Source of the DNA: Bacteroides mediterraneensis
GTDB taxonomy: Bacteria > Bacteroidota > Bacteroidia > Bacteroidales > Bacteroidaceae
Assembly (NCBI RefSeq): GCF_900128455.1
Contig: NZ_LT635783.1
Location: 967,280-1,031,279 of the forward strand
Length of the DNA stretch: 64,000 nt
Direction of reading: 5' to 3'
Part shown: one piece after another, positions 1-10,697 of the stretch
Layout: every line of letters starts with the position of its first letter
Position numbering within the stretch: the first letter of the stretch is position 1
The notes under the pieces: model-generated
What the model saw: the letters and a program-made list of their open reading frames with translations, nothing else
What the model was told of the DNA's origin: nothing
Databases searched by the model: none
Made by a program: the position numbers and the translations under genes

Positions 1-662
<662 letters not shown>

Positions 663-760
663 TATCCGCGCAGGGCGGATGGAAAAAGCATCAAAGGATG
701 ATATATACGTTCAGCCGAGTGCTGGGATTGCTTGCTTGTGAGTCATGATGAAATAAGGAT

Positions 761-874
<114 letters not shown>

Positions 875-880
875 ACAGAG

Positions 881-916
881 AGCCTCGAGATAGCAATATC
901 TCGGGGCTTTTTTTTT
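881..916 (+). terminator. rRNA operon terminator
   Basis: GC-rich hairpin, AGCCTCGAGAT against ATCTCGGGGCT with a short AGCAAT-type loop, followed by nine T residues. It lies directly after 5S rRNA and ends the rrn transcript. Confidence 0.93.
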
Positions 917-1000
917 GCCCGTAAGGGAACGGGGAATAATACTTTTAAATAAATTGGCATCTGCTTTGGGGAGTGTCGAATCAGAAAATCTGTATTTCTG

Positions 1001-1031
1001 TTTGTCCCAGCGAGTGGTTTTCGTATCTTTG
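1001..1031 (+). promoter_or_regulatory. Bacteroidetes-type promoter of the fucosidase gene
   Basis: TTTG at 1001-1004 and TATCTTTG at 1024-1031 with 19 bp between them match the -33/-7 consensus (TTTG, TAnnTTTG) of the primary Bacteroides sigma factor. It lies 40 bp before the fucosidase start. Confidence 0.75.
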
Positions 1032-1071
1032 AAAAATAGAATCAAAGCGAATATTCTTTTTAATTCATCAG

Positions 1072-2406
1072 ATGAATATGAAAACACACACCTTTCATTT
1101 TTTGAGAGCCATTTGCCTCGGGGGATTGTTGAATGCGTCCGCTTTCTGTGTACAAGCTGAGAATACAGTGTATGTTCCTACGCCGGAGAATTTGCAGGCG
1201 CGAAAAGAGTTTCAAGATAATAAGTTCGGCATCTTTCTGCATTGGGGAATTTACAGCATGTTCGGGCAAGGAGAATGGTACATGAATAACGATAATATCG
1301 ACTGTCATGAATATGCGAAGGTGGCCTCTGGCTTTTATCCTTCCCGATTTGATGCGCATGAGTGGATCGCGGCTATCAAGGCTTCTGGTGCCCGGTATAT
1401 CTGCATTACTTCCCGTCATCATGACGGCTTTTCCATGTTTCATACAAAATATTCGGATTACAACGTGGTGGATGCAACACCTTTCAAACGGGATGTTATT
1501 AAGGAATTGGCTGAAGAGTGCCAGAAGCAAGGCATCAAGTTGCATCTATATTATTCCCATCTGGATTGGACACGCGAGGACTACTATCCTTTGGGAAGAA
1601 CGGGACATGGAACAGGTCGTACTGCGCACGGGGAATGGGCTACTTATTATGAGTTCATGAATCATCAGTTGACGGAGTTACTGACCAATTATGGTCCGAT
1701 TGGAGCAATTTGGTTTGACGGAATGTGGGATCAGCCTGACGGATTCGACTGGAAGCTGGATGAACAGTACGCATTGATTCATAAATTACAGCCGGCCTGC
1801 CTGATTGGCAACAATCATCATAAGTCACCTTATCCCGGAGAGGACTTCCAGATGTTCGAGCGAGACTTGCCCGGTGAGAATAAAGCGGGCTTCTCCGGTG
1901 AGTCTGTGGTAGGGCGGTTGCCTTTGGAAACTTGTGAAACAATGAATGGCATGTGGGGATATCAGATAAAAGACCAGAATTACAAGTCGGTTACGGAATT
2001 GGTCCGTCTGCTGGTCCGTGCGGCCGGAAAAGGGGCCAATTTGCTGATGAATATTGGTCCACAGCCTAATGGAGAACTTCCGGCGGTGGCCGTTGAACGG
2101 CTGAGAGGGATCGGAAAGTGGATGTCGGAAAACGGGGAAACCATCTATGGTACTACAGCAGGAAACGTGATGACCTCCTCATGGGGAACAACAACCCGGA
2201 AGGGAAACATGCTTTACGTGCATCTGCTGACGGATGAAATGCCCCAGTTTGTGACGTTGCCTCTGACGGAAAAAGTTCTTTCTTCGGTTCTATTTCATAC
2301 TGGAGAGAAGGTGAAATGGGAAAAAATTCAAGGAGGTATTGTGTTACACACTGAAAATTTGGAGCCTTCTGTGGATTGTATTGTCGCGTTGAAATTAAAG
2401 GAATGA
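1072..2406 (+). CDS. Exported alpha-L-fucosidase (GH29)
   Basis: 444 residues. Hydrolyses terminal alpha-L-fucose from glycans; in this group typically used on host mucin or milk sugars. A hydrophobic signal peptide covers residues 1 to about 29, so the enzyme is exported (periplasm or surface; there is no lipobox Cys). The GH29 barrel is recognisable from FGIFLHWGIYS (52-62), the SRHHDGF motif (114-120) and IWFDGMWD (213-220). In the last, Asp216 matches the family nucleophile. The length fits a catalytic domain plus a small C-terminal beta domain, with no extra CBM. ATGs occur at 1072 and 1078 and either could be the start. It stands alone behind its own promoter, not next to a SusC/SusD pair. 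Confidence 0.93.
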   Translation: MNMKTHTFHFLRAICLGGLLNASAFCVQAENTVYVPTPENLQARKEFQDNKFGIFLHWGIYSMFGQGEWYMNNDNIDCHEYAKVASGFYPSRFDAHEWIAAIKASGARYICITSRHHDGFSMFHTKYSDYNVVDATPFKRDVIKELAEECQKQGIKLHLYYSHLDWTREDYYPLGRTGHGTGRTAHGEWATYYEFMNHQLTELLTNYGPIGAIWFDGMWDQPDGFDWKLDEQYALIHKLQPACLIGNNHHKSPYPGEDFQMFERDLPGENKAGFSGESVVGRLPLETCETMNGMWGYQIKDQNYKSVTELVRLLVRAAGKGANLLMNIGPQPNGELPAVAVERLRGIGKWMSENGETIYGTTAGNVMTSSWGTTTRKGNMLYVHLLTDEMPQFVTLPLTEKVLSSVLFHTGEKVKWEKIQGGIVLHTENLEPSVDCIVALKLKE

Positions 2407-2434
2407 TTATATTTGCAATAAAAAATAGAATGCC

Positions 2435-3607
2435 ATGGTGATAAAAACAATTTTAGATACTGATTTATATAAGTTTACGACTTCATACGCCTATATCAAG
2501 CTCTTCCCGTACGCTATGGGAACCTTTACGTTCAAGGATAGAGACGACACGGAATATACGGAAGGTTTTCTGGAGGCGTTGAAGAATGAAATCCATAATC
2601 TGGAAATGGTGAAACTGGCACCGGAGGAACTGGAATATATGACTTCTCATTGTCGTTTCCTTCCGGGAGTGTATTGGGAATGGCTATCGTCTTTCCGTTT
2701 CGACCCCAATAAGATAGAAGTCTGGCTGGATGAGCAGCATCATCTGCAAATGTCCGTTACGGACTATTTATATAAGGTAACATTGTATGAAGTCCCCCTA
2801 TTGGCTATCGTATCGGAGATTAAAAATCAGTTCCTGAACCGTATGCCGGACAAACAGGTTATTCTGGACAAGCTGGCGGGAAAGGTGGAACTGTCGAACG
2901 CCCATCAGATGCCTTTCTCTGAATTTGGTACACGGCGCCGTTTCTCATTTGACGTGCAGAAACTGGTGGTGGAGTACTTAAAGAAACATGCCCGTTATTG
3001 TACGGGAACTTCCAATTGTTACCTGGCCATGAAATACGGGATGCTGCCTATGGGAACGCATCCGCATGAATGGTTCATGTTTCATGGGGCACAGTTCGGT
3101 TACAAGCATGCCAATTACATGGCCCTGGAAAATTGGGTGAATGTGTACGATGGAGATTTGGGAACGGCCCTGTCGGATACCTATACTTCCGATTCGTTTT
3201 TGAGTAACTTCAGCCGGAAGCAGGCGAAGCTGTTTGACGGTGTGCGCTGCGACTCCGGCAACGAATATGAGTTTATTGACCGTCTGATTGCCCGCTACAA
3301 GGAACTGGGGATTGACCCGACTACGAAAACCATTATTTTCAGTAATGCGCTCGACTTTGAAAAAGCGCTGAAGATATTCCAGTATTGCCAAGGTAAAATA
3401 CGCTGTTCGTTCGGCATTGGTACCAATTTGACGAATGATACAGGTTATCAGCCTTCTAATATTGTCATGAAGCTGTCACGCTGCAAGATGACCATGAACC
3501 AAGAATGGCGTGAGTGCGTAAAGTTGTCGGACGATATGGGCAAGCACATGGGAAGCATGACCGAAGTAGAAGCCTGTCTACACGAATTGCGTTTGCTTTC
3601 TGAATGA
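2435..3607 (+). CDS. pncB: Nicotinate phosphoribosyltransferase
   Basis: 390 residues, close to the 400 of E. coli PncB. Makes nicotinate mononucleotide from nicotinate and PRPP with ATP hydrolysis, the first step of NAD salvage, in the cytoplasm. It begins with the family signature TDLYKFTTSYA near residue 9 and carries GTSNCYLAMKYG, then GTHPHEW, where His211 aligns with the histidine phosphorylated in the PncB cycle. RCDSG and FGIGTNLTND in the second half complete the phosphate-binding site. It lies 28 bp after the fucosidase gene with no clear promoter of its own, so it may be read through. The 310-bp gap after it holds the leu leader. Confidence 0.95.
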   Translation: MVIKTILDTDLYKFTTSYAYIKLFPYAMGTFTFKDRDDTEYTEGFLEALKNEIHNLEMVKLAPEELEYMTSHCRFLPGVYWEWLSSFRFDPNKIEVWLDEQHHLQMSVTDYLYKVTLYEVPLLAIVSEIKNQFLNRMPDKQVILDKLAGKVELSNAHQMPFSEFGTRRRFSFDVQKLVVEYLKKHARYCTGTSNCYLAMKYGMLPMGTHPHEWFMFHGAQFGYKHANYMALENWVNVYDGDLGTALSDTYTSDSFLSNFSRKQAKLFDGVRCDSGNEYEFIDRLIARYKELGIDPTTKTIIFSNALDFEKALKIFQYCQGKIRCSFGIGTNLTNDTGYQPSNIVMKLSRCKMTMNQEWRECVKLSDDMGKHMGSMTEVEACLHELRLLSE

Positions 3608-3676
3608 TAGATTTACACCCTATCGCATGTGTTTGTGTGAATTTGTTGTTTAAATATTGAAAAAACTTTCTTTTTA

Positions 3677-3707
3677 TTTTCTCATTTCAAAATATTGTAT
3701 ACCTTTG
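3677..3707 (+). promoter_or_regulatory. Leucine operon promoter
   Basis: TACCTTTG at 3700-3707 is a strong TAnnTTTG -7 box. TTTT at 3677-3680, 19 bp upstream, is a weak -33. Transcription would start near 3715, just before the leader peptide. Confidence 0.65.
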
Positions 3708-3744
3708 CAGCAACAAAAAAGAAACGAGTAAAAAGATTCTGACA

Positions 3745-3831
3745 ATGAACACTATGTTTTTACATATTTTGCTATGCGGTCTGATTAATCTGCTGGAAAG
3801 CCCGGTGGGAAGTGAGTCGCGTGCATATTGA
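3745..3831 (+). CDS. Leucine-rich leader peptide of the leu operon
   Basis: A 28-codon ORF, starting [18 protein letters not shown]. Six leucines fall within codons 6 to 17, including two Leu-Leu pairs, plus two isoleucines. It sits between the promoter at 3700 and an intrinsic terminator at 3851, upstream of leuA. This is the layout of an amino-acid attenuator: a ribosome slowed at the Leu codons changes which RNA hairpin forms. No other role for so short a peptide is suggested. Reading the peptide as regulatory is inference from composition and position. Confidence 0.75.
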   Translation: MNTMFLHILLCGLINLLESPVGSESRAY

Positions 3832-3889
3832 TGTAAAAATAAAATCATATAAAGCCTTTCTCACTTCCTTGTGCGAAAGGCTTTTTTTT
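3808..3889 (+). promoter_or_regulatory. leu attenuator: antiterminator and terminator
   Basis: The terminator hairpin pairs AAAGCCTTTC (3851-3860) with GAAAGGCTTT (3875-3884), followed by a T run to 3889. GGAAGTGAG (3808-3816), inside the leader-peptide ORF, is exactly complementary to CTCACTTCC (3860-3868), which occupies the last base of the terminator arm and most of its loop. The two pairings compete, so ribosome position on the leader peptide could switch between termination and read-through into leuA. Confidence 0.72.
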
Positions 3890-3919
3890 AGGATTATAGG
3901 AAATAAAAAAGATACTATT

Positions 3920-5416
3920 ATGAGTGACAGATTATTTATTTTTGATACTACGCTCCGCGACGGGGAGCAGGTACCGGGATGCCAGTTGAATACGGTTGAG
4001 AAGATTCAGGTTGCCAAACAGCTGGAAGCTTTGGGAGTAGATGTAATCGAGGCCGGATTTCCAATTTCAAGTCCGGGAGATTTCAATTCGGTAATTGAAA
4101 TTTCCAAAGCCGTGACCTGGCCGACCATTTGTGCGTTGACACGTGCCGTACAGAAAGACATCGACGTGGCTGCCGAGGCGTTGCAGTATGCCAAACACAA
4201 ACGTATTCATACGGGTATTGGTACCTCTGATTCGCATATCAAATATAAATTCAATTCTACTCGTGAAGAAATCATCGAACGGGCTGTCAGTGCGGTGAAA
4301 TATGCGAAACGTTATGTAGAAGACGTGGAGTTTTATGCCGAAGATGCCGGACGTACGGAGAATGAATACCTCGCACGTGTGGTAGAAGCCGTTATCAAAG
4401 CAGGAGCTACAGTGGTAAACATTCCGGATACGACTGGTTATTGCTTGCCGGATGAATACGGCGCAAAAATCAAGTACCTGATGGAGCATGTGGACGGAAT
4501 AGACAAAGCCATTATTTCTACCCACTGCCACAATGACCTGGGAATGGCTACGGCCAATACCATCAGTGGAGTGCTGAACGGAGCCCGCCAGGTGGAAGTG
4601 ACCATCAACGGTATCGGAGAACGTGCCGGTAACACCTCGCTGGAGGAAGTAGCCATGATTCTTCGCTGTCACCACGACATCCATATCGATACGAACATCA
4701 ACACGCAGAAAATCTATCCTACCAGCCGCATGGTTTCCAGTTTGATGAACATGCCGGTGCAGCCCAATAAAGCCATTGTGGGACGTAATGCATTTGCCCA
4801 TTCTTCCGGTATCCATCAGGATGGAGTGCTGAAGAATGCACAGACCTACGAAATCATCGACCCGAAAGATGTGGGTATCGATGACAATGCGATTGTATTG
4901 ACGGCACGTAGCGGACGTGCGGCTTTGAAACATCGTCTGCATGTGTTGGGCGTAGAAATGACGCAGGAGAAATTGGACAAGGTGTATGAGGATTTCCTGA
5001 AACTGGCAGACAAGAAGAAAGATATTACGGATGACGATATTCTGGTATTGGCTGGAGCCGACCGCAATGTGAACCATCACATCAAACTGGAATACTTGCA
5101 GGTGACCAGTGGAGTAGGAGTCCGTTCCGTGGCCAGTCTGGGATTGAATATCAGTGGCGAACATTTTGAGGCAGCCGCTACGGGTAACGGACCGGTGGAT
5201 GCAGCCATCAAGGCCGTGAAACAGATTATCAAGCGTCAGATGACCTTGAAGGAATTTACTATTCAGGCCATCAGTAAAGGTAGTGATGATGTCGGTAAGG
5301 TACATATGCAGGTGGAATACGACGGCCAGATGTACTATGGTTTCGGAGCCAACACTGACATTATTGCCGCTTCGGTAGAGGCATACATCGATTGTATCAA
5401 TAAATTCAGAAAATAA
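3920..5416 (+). CDS. leuA: 2-isopropylmalate synthase
   Basis: 498 residues from the ATG at 3920. The open frame extends upstream through the leader region, but [17 protein letters not shown] begins here, after the attenuator. Condenses 2-ketoisovalerate with acetyl-CoA, the first committed step to leucine. Visible features are the DTTLRDGEQ metal/substrate motif (9-17), [11 protein letters not shown] with the metal-binding Hx[10 protein letters not shown], and a C-terminal LeuA regulatory domain (about 370-498) that normally binds leucine for feedback inhibition. First gene of a tightly spaced operon; leuC starts 18 bp later. Confidence 0.95.
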   Translation: MSDRLFIFDTTLRDGEQVPGCQLNTVEKIQVAKQLEALGVDVIEAGFPISSPGDFNSVIEISKAVTWPTICALTRAVQKDIDVAAEALQYAKHKRIHTGIGTSDSHIKYKFNSTREEIIERAVSAVKYAKRYVEDVEFYAEDAGRTENEYLARVVEAVIKAGATVVNIPDTTGYCLPDEYGAKIKYLMEHVDGIDKAIISTHCHNDLGMATANTISGVLNGARQVEVTINGIGERAGNTSLEEVAMILRCHHDIHIDTNINTQKIYPTSRMVSSLMNMPVQPNKAIVGRNAFAHSSGIHQDGVLKNAQTYEIIDPKDVGIDDNAIVLTARSGRAALKHRLHVLGVEMTQEKLDKVYEDFLKLADKKKDITDDDILVLAGADRNVNHHIKLEYLQVTSGVGVRSVASLGLNISGEHFEAAATGNGPVDAAIKAVKQIIKRQMTLKEFTIQAISKGSDDVGKVHMQVEYDGQMYYGFGANTDIIAASVEAYIDCINKFRK

Positions 5417-5433
5417 TTAAACGAGATATTTTT

Positions 5434-6831
5434 ATGGCTAATACGTTATTTGACAAGATATGGGATGCACATGTGGTGCAGAAGGTGGAAGACGGACCTA
5501 CCCAATTGTATATAGACCGTCTGTATTGTCACGAAGTGACCAGTCCGCAGGCTTTTGCCGGTATGCGTGCCCGTGGATTGAAATGTTTCCGTCCGGAACG
5601 TATCTATTGTATGCCGGACCACAATACGCCGACGCACGACCAGGACAAACCGATTGAAGATCCGGTTTCAAAGGCACAGGTGGATGCGCTGGCCAAGAAT
5701 GCAGCCGATTTCGGGTTGACGCATTTCGGAATGATGGACAAGAAGAACGGTATTATCCATGTGGTAGGTCCGGAACGTGGACTGACCCTTCCGGGCATGA
5801 CCATTGTATGTGGTGACTCACATACTTCTACTCACGGTGCAATGGGAGCGGTTGCTTTCGGAATCGGTACCAGTGAGGTGGAAATGGTGATGGCTTCGCA
5901 GTGCATCCTTCAGGCTCGTCCGAAAACCATGCGTATCACGATTGACGGCAAGTTGGGAAAAGGTGTGACAGCCAAGGATGTAGCCTTGTATATGATGTCG
6001 AAGATGACGACCAGTGGTGCCACAGGTTACTTTGTGGAATATGCCGGTGAAGCTATCCGCAGCTTGACTATGGAAGGACGTCTCACCCTGTGCAACTTGT
6101 CTATCGAGATGGGTGCCCGCGGAGGAATGATTGCGCCGGACGAAGTGACCTTTGAATACATTAAAGGTCGTGAATATGCGCCGAAAGGAGCGGAATGGGA
6201 CAAGGCATTGGCTTATTGGAAGACGTTGAAGAGCGATGACGATGCCGTGTTCGACAAGGAGGTTCGTTTTGATGCGGCAGATATCCAGCCGATGATTACT
6301 TATGGTACCAATCCGGGAATGGGTATGGCCATTACGGCTCATATCCCCACTACAGAAGGTATGAGTGACGTGGAAAAGGGTTCGTTTGAAAAATCCTTGC
6401 ATTACATGGGTTTCCAGCCGGGTGAAAGTCTGTTGGGCAAGAAAGTGGATTATGTGTTCTTGGGAGCTTGTACTAACGGACGTATTGAGGACTTCCGGGC
6501 CTTCGCTTCTATCGTGAAAGGACGTAAGAAAGCTGACCATATTACGGCGTGGCTGGTGCCGGGCTCGTGGATGGTGGATGAACAGATTCGGCAGGAAGGA
6601 CTGGATAAAGTTCTGGAAGAAGCGGGTTTTGAAATCCGTCAGCCGGGATGCAGTGCCTGTCTGGCCATGAACGACGACAAGATTCCGGCAGGAAAGTATT
6701 CCGTGTCTACCAGTAACCGTAACTTTGAAGGACGTCAGGGACCAGGTTCCCGTACGTTGCTGGCCAGTCCGTTGACAGCGGCAGCCGCTGCCGTAACCGG
6801 TGTGATAACAGATCCGAGAACGTTAATGTAA
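5434..6831 (+). CDS. leuC: 3-isopropylmalate dehydratase, large subunit
   Basis: 465 residues, the normal LeuC length. With LeuD it isomerises 2-isopropylmalate to 3-isopropylmalate through a [4Fe-4S] cluster. Aconitase-family marks: [12 protein letters not shown] near residue 127, and the three cluster cysteines in [12 protein letters not shown] (one) and [10 protein letters not shown] (two). The protein is bacterial type (long LeuC), not the short archaeal/HacA type. The stop codon is 3 bp before the leuD ATG, so the two subunits are likely translated together. Confidence 0.96.
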   Translation: MANTLFDKIWDAHVVQKVEDGPTQLYIDRLYCHEVTSPQAFAGMRARGLKCFRPERIYCMPDHNTPTHDQDKPIEDPVSKAQVDALAKNAADFGLTHFGMMDKKNGIIHVVGPERGLTLPGMTIVCGDSHTSTHGAMGAVAFGIGTSEVEMVMASQCILQARPKTMRITIDGKLGKGVTAKDVALYMMSKMTTSGATGYFVEYAGEAIRSLTMEGRLTLCNLSIEMGARGGMIAPDEVTFEYIKGREYAPKGAEWDKALAYWKTLKSDDDAVFDKEVRFDAADIQPMITYGTNPGMGMAITAHIPTTEGMSDVEKGSFEKSLHYMGFQPGESLLGKKVDYVFLGACTNGRIEDFRAFASIVKGRKKADHITAWLVPGSWMVDEQIRQEGLDKVLEEAGFEIRQPGCSACLAMNDDKIPAGKYSVSTSNRNFEGRQGPGSRTLLASPLTAAAAAVTGVITDPRTLM

Positions 6832-6834
6832 AAA

Positions 6835-7440
6835 ATGAGTGTCATGAAACAGAAATTCAATATCATAACAAGTACTTGTATTCCTTTGCCTTTGGAAAAT
6901 GTGGATACGGACCAGATTATTCCGGCACGTTTTCTGAAAGCGACGACCCGTGATGAAAAGTTTTTTGGTGACAATTTGTTCCGCGACTGGCGTTATAATC
7001 CGGATGGTTCGTTGAACAAGGATTTTGTGTTGAACAATCCGAAGTACAGTGGACAGATTCTGGTGGCCGGAAAGAATTTCGGTAGTGGCTCCAGCCGTGA
7101 ACATGCGGCATGGGCGATTGCCGGATATGGTTTCAGAGTGGTGGTGTCCAGCTTTTTTGCCGACATTCACAAGAACAATGAATTGAACAACTTCGTGCTT
7201 CCGGTGGTGGTAAGTGAGAGATTCTTGAAAGAATTGTTTGACTCGATTTATGCCGATCCGAAAACAGAAGTAGAAGTAAATCTGCCGGAGCAGACTATTA
7301 CCAATAAAGCGACCGGTAAGTCTGAAAAGTTTGAAATCAATGCCTATAAGAAACATTGTTTGATGAACGGGCTGGATGACATTGACTTTTTGGTAGAAAA
7401 CAAAGATAAGATAGAAGCCTTTGAAAAGGCACGTAACTAA
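6835..7440 (+). CDS. leuD: 3-isopropylmalate dehydratase, small subunit
   Basis: 201 residues. Swivel-domain partner of LeuC. Typical LeuD landmarks are VDTDQIIPARFLK near residue 23, LVAGKNFGSGSSREHA near residue 78 (substrate-binding GSGSSREH loop) and the C-terminal NAYKKHCLMNGLDDI. A second ATG at 6844 (MKQKF) is an alternative start. Lies between leuC (3 bp) and the second LeuA-like gene (18 bp). Confidence 0.96.
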   Translation: MSVMKQKFNIITSTCIPLPLENVDTDQIIPARFLKATTRDEKFFGDNLFRDWRYNPDGSLNKDFVLNNPKYSGQILVAGKNFGSGSSREHAAWAIAGYGFRVVVSSFFADIHKNNELNNFVLPVVVSERFLKELFDSIYADPKTEVEVNLPEQTITNKATGKSEKFEINAYKKHCLMNGLDDIDFLVENKDKIEAFEKARN

Positions 7441-7458
7441 CCGGCGGAAGACAAGAAT

Positions 7459-8991
7459 ATGAATAATCATCCGAGAATAGAAATAATGGACACTACGTTG
7501 CGCGACGGTGAACAGACCAGTGGCGTTTCGTTTGTGCCTCATGAGAAACTGATGATAGCCCGTCTGCTGCTGGAAGACCTGAAAGTAGACCGGATAGAGG
7601 TGGCTTCTGCCCGTGTGTCGGATGGTGAGTTCAACGCGGTAAAAATGATTTGTGACTGGGCGGCACGCCGTGGCCTGTTGCAGCGGGTGGAGGTACTGGG
7701 ATTTGTGGATGGAACCGTTTCTGTGGACTGGATTCATCGTGCAGGATGCCGGGTCATCAATCTGTTGGCAAAAGGTTCGGAAAAGCATTGCCGTTATCAG
7801 TTGAAAAAGACGCTTTCGGAGCATCTGGCTGATATCCACCAGGTGGTGGATTATGCTTTGGCGAATGATATGGATGTCAATTTGTATCTGGAAGACTGGA
7901 GTAACGGAATCAAGGACTCTCCTGAGTATGTGTTTGGGCTGATGGACGATTTGAAGGACAGTGGCATCAAGCGCTTTATGTTGCCGGATACACTGGGAAT
8001 TCTCAATCCGTTGCAGGTGATTGAATACATGCGCAAGATGAAAAAACGGTATCCCGACCTGCATTTTGATTTTCATGCCCATAATGATTATGATTTGGCA
8101 GTGAGCAACGTGCTGGCAGCTGTGTTGAGTGGGGTAAAAGGATTGCATACCACCATCAACGGATTGGGCGAACGGGCTGGTAATGCTCCGTTGGCCAGTG
8201 TGCAGGCCATCTTGAAAGATCATTTTCATGCGATTACCCACATTGACGAGAGCCGGCTGAACGATGTGAGCCGCGTGGTAGAGTCTTATTCCGGTGTGAC
8301 GATTCCGGCCAACAAACCGATTGTGGGTGAAAGTGTCTTTACACAGGTGGCAGGCGTACATGCCGATGGAGACAATAAGAACAAGTTGTACTTCAACGAT
8401 TTGCTCCCGGAGCGCTTCGGGCGTGTACGGGAATATGCCTTGGGAAAGAATTCCGGAAAAGCCAATATCCGCAAGAACCTGGAAAGCATGGGGCTTGAAC
8501 TGGATGAAGAATCGATGAAGAAGGTGACCAACCGCATCATTGAGTTGGGCGACCGCAAGGAACAGGTTACTCCGGAAGATTTGCCGTATATCATCAGTGA
8601 CGTGCTCAAGCACGACGGGATACAGAACAAGGTGAAATTGCTCAGCTATTTTGTCACTTTGGCTCAAGGGCTGAAACCGATGGCTACGCTGAGCATTGAA
8701 ATTGATGGAAAGACTTATCAGGAAAGCTCTTCCGGCGACGGACAGTATGACGCTTTCGTGCGTGCGTTGCGTAAGATTTATAAAAATACGCTGGGCCGCA
8801 AGTTTCCGATGCTGGTGAATTATGCGGTTACCATTCCGCTGGGCGGACGGACCGATGCTTTTGTGCAGACCGTGATTACATGGAATTACGAGGATAAGGA
8901 GTTCCGTACCCGTGGATTTGATGCCGACCAGACGGAAGCAGCCATCAAGGCTACGATTAAAATGTTGAACTTGATAGAAGATTTAAATTAA
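7459..8991 (+). CDS. LeuA-family synthase, probably citramalate synthase
   Basis: 510 residues, a second DRE-TIM metallolyase in the operon. It has DTTLRDGEQ (11-19), FHAHNDYDLA with the metal HxH, GLGERAGNAPL, and a full C-terminal regulatory domain. It differs clearly from leuA above: longer, and with VEVASARVSDGEF in place of the leu[13 protein letters not shown]. In this family such divergent copies beside leuCD are often citramalate synthases (pyruvate plus acetyl-CoA), whose product LeuCD and LeuB then turn into 2-oxobutyrate for isoleucine. That assignment is inference; a second isopropylmalate synthase or a homocitrate-type enzyme cannot be excluded from sequence alone. Confidence 0.8.
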   Translation: MNNHPRIEIMDTTLRDGEQTSGVSFVPHEKLMIARLLLEDLKVDRIEVASARVSDGEFNAVKMICDWAARRGLLQRVEVLGFVDGTVSVDWIHRAGCRVINLLAKGSEKHCRYQLKKTLSEHLADIHQVVDYALANDMDVNLYLEDWSNGIKDSPEYVFGLMDDLKDSGIKRFMLPDTLGILNPLQVIEYMRKMKKRYPDLHFDFHAHNDYDLAVSNVLAAVLSGVKGLHTTINGLGERAGNAPLASVQAILKDHFHAITHIDESRLNDVSRVVESYSGVTIPANKPIVGESVFTQVAGVHADGDNKNKLYFNDLLPERFGRVREYALGKNSGKANIRKNLESMGLELDEESMKKVTNRIIELGDRKEQVTPEDLPYIISDVLKHDGIQNKVKLLSYFVTLAQGLKPMATLSIEIDGKTYQESSSGDGQYDAFVRALRKIYKNTLGRKFPMLVNYAVTIPLGGRTDAFVQTVITWNYEDKEFRTRGFDADQTEAAIKATIKMLNLIEDLN

Positions 8992-9003
8992 ACGTATCTG
9001 ATT

Positions 9004-10065
9004 ATGGATTTTAAAATAGCAGTATTAGCCGGTGACGGAATCGGACCGGAAATCTCTGTACAGGGAGTAGATGTAATGACGGCCGTTTGTGAAAAATTCG
9101 GTCACAAAGTAACTTATGAATATGCACTTTGCGGAGCTCACGCCATTGATGAAGTGGGTGATCCGTTCCCGGAAGAAACTTACCAGATTTGCAAGAATGC
9201 TGATGCGGTTTTGTTCTCTGCAGTAGGTGACCCGAAATTCGACAATGACCCTACGGCGAAAGTACGTCCGGAACAAGGGTTGTTGGCCATGCGTAAGAAG
9301 CTGGGACTGTTTGCGAACATCCGTCCGGTACAGACTTTCAAATGCTTGGTTCACAAATCTCCGTTGAAGGCGGAATTGGTGGATGGGGCTGATTTCCTCT
9401 GCATCCGTGAACTGACAGGCGGTATGTACTTTGGCGAAAAATATCAGGACAACGACAAGGCATACGATACCAATATGTACACTCGTCCGGAGATTGAACG
9501 TATTTTGAAGGTTGGTTTTGAATATGCCATGAAACGTCGGAAGCACCTGACGGTAGTAGATAAGGCCAATGTGTTGGCTTCTTCCCGTTTGTGGCGTCAG
9601 ATTGCCCAAGAGATGGCTCCTCAGTATCCGGAAGTGACGACCGATTATATGTTCGTAGACAATGCCGCCATGAAGATGATTCAGGAACCGAAGTTCTTTG
9701 ATGTCATGGTGACGGAAAATACATTCGGAGATATCCTGACCGATGAGGGCTCTGTCATCAGCGGTTCAATGGGTTTGCTTCCTTCTGCTTCTACTGGTGA
9801 GAGTACTCCGGTATTCGAACCGATTCATGGTTCCTGGCCACAGGCAAAGGGCTTGAACATCGCCAACCCGTTGGCACAGATTCTGTCGGTTGCCATGTTG
9901 TTTGAATATTTCGACTGCAAGGAAGAAGGAGCGCTTATTCGTCGGGCAGTAGATGCTTCATTGGATGCCAACGTGCGTACACCGGAAATTCAAGTGGAAG
10001 GTGGAGCCAAATACGGTACGAAAGAAGTGGGTGCCTGGATTGTAGATTACATCAAGAAGGCTTGA
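9004..10065 (+). CDS. leuB: 3-isopropylmalate dehydrogenase
   Basis: 353 residues. NAD-dependent oxidative decarboxylation of 3-isopropylmalate to 2-ketoisocaproate. It starts with the family N terminus [14 protein letters not shown], and has [12 protein letters not shown], the catalytic-lysine segment [13 protein letters not shown], and [20 protein letters not shown] with the metal-binding aspartates. The NAD-binding loop [14 protein letters not shown] lies near residue 279. Last gene of the leu operon, 12 bp after the LeuA-like gene, and followed by a strong terminator. Confidence 0.96.
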   Translation: MDFKIAVLAGDGIGPEISVQGVDVMTAVCEKFGHKVTYEYALCGAHAIDEVGDPFPEETYQICKNADAVLFSAVGDPKFDNDPTAKVRPEQGLLAMRKKLGLFANIRPVQTFKCLVHKSPLKAELVDGADFLCIRELTGGMYFGEKYQDNDKAYDTNMYTRPEIERILKVGFEYAMKRRKHLTVVDKANVLASSRLWRQIAQEMAPQYPEVTTDYMFVDNAAMKMIQEPKFFDVMVTENTFGDILTDEGSVISGSMGLLPSASTGESTPVFEPIHGSWPQAKGLNIANPLAQILSVAMLFEYFDCKEEGALIRRAVDASLDANVRTPEIQVEGGAKYGTKEVGAWIVDYIKKA

Positions 10066-10090
10066 TTGGATTGAGCTGAAAAAGAAATAG

Positions 10091-10128
10091 AAAGAGGGAT
10101 TTTCCGTGTGGAAGCTCCCTCTTTTTGT
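10091..10128. terminator. Terminator between leuB and msrA
   Basis: AAAGAGGGA pairs with TCCCTCTTT around a TTTTCCGTGTGGAAGC loop that itself can pair in part; a T run follows on + and an A run precedes. It lies between two convergent genes and can serve both. Confidence 0.85.
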
Positions 10129-10129
10129 T

Positions 10130-10615
10130 TTAGAATTTTTTGACCCGGATGTGGCAATAGGGTTCCCCGCCGGTCTTGTCATAATAATGTTGGTGATATT
10201 CTTCTGCGGGCCAGAAGGTGGTGGCAGGGGTAAGCCGGGTGTGTACCTCATAGCCTTTATCTTTCAAAATCTGAATGACTTTTTCGGCCTGCCGCTTTTG
10301 TTCTTCGTCCAGATAGAAGATTTCACTGCGGTATTGCGGGCCGATATCTGGGCCTTGTCCGTCGGTTTGTGCCGGATCATGTATCTCAAAAAACAGTTTA
10401 CACAAATCGGTATAAGTGGTTTTTGTGGCATCGTATTCCACAAGCACCGCTTCCGCATGTCCGGTAGTATGGGCTTTTACTTCCGGGTAAGTGGGGTTTT
10501 CCTTGTGTCCTCCTGTATATCCTACGGTAGTACGTATCACTCCTGTAGCACGTTCCATCTGGTGCTGGACACCCCAGAAGCATCCACAGGCAAAAATCGC
10601 TTTTTCGGTTTTCAT
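10130..10615 (-). CDS. msrA: Peptide-methionine (S)-S-oxide reductase
   Basis: 161 residues from MKTEKAIF. The open frame reaches further upstream but that part is not MsrA-like. Reduces methionine-S-sulfoxide in proteins and free methionine. Catalytic motif GCFWG (11-15) with Cys12, followed by TVGYTGG, the Glu/Asp-rich active-site segment, and EEYHQHYYDK near the C terminus. A second Cys in EPYCHI near the C terminus could act as the resolving residue. It is a stand-alone MsrA without a fused MsrB. The mobile element starts about 65 bp upstream of this start codon, so the element may sit in or near its promoter. Confidence 0.94.
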   Translation of the reverse strand: MKTEKAIFACGCFWGVQHQMERATGVIRTTVGYTGGHKENPTYPEVKAHTTGHAEAVLVEYDATKTTYTDLCKLFFEIHDPAQTDGQGPDIGPQYRSEIFYLDEEQKRQAEKVIQILKDKGYEVHTRLTPATTFWPAEEYHQHYYDKTGGEPYCHIRVKKF

Positions 10616-10679
10616 AATTTTCTTGCTTTTATGTATAAATGATTGTTCAAACTTACAAAAAATCTCTGGAATAACCTCG

Positions 10680-10697
10680 AAAAACGGGTGAAATGAC
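10680..10697. other. Candidate attL (left end of element)
   Basis: Core AAAAACGGGT (10680-10689) followed by inner-flank GA and AATGAC (10692-10697). The same core occurs at the right end. AATGAC is the reverse complement of GTCATT that flanks the right core on the element side. Confidence 0.6.
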
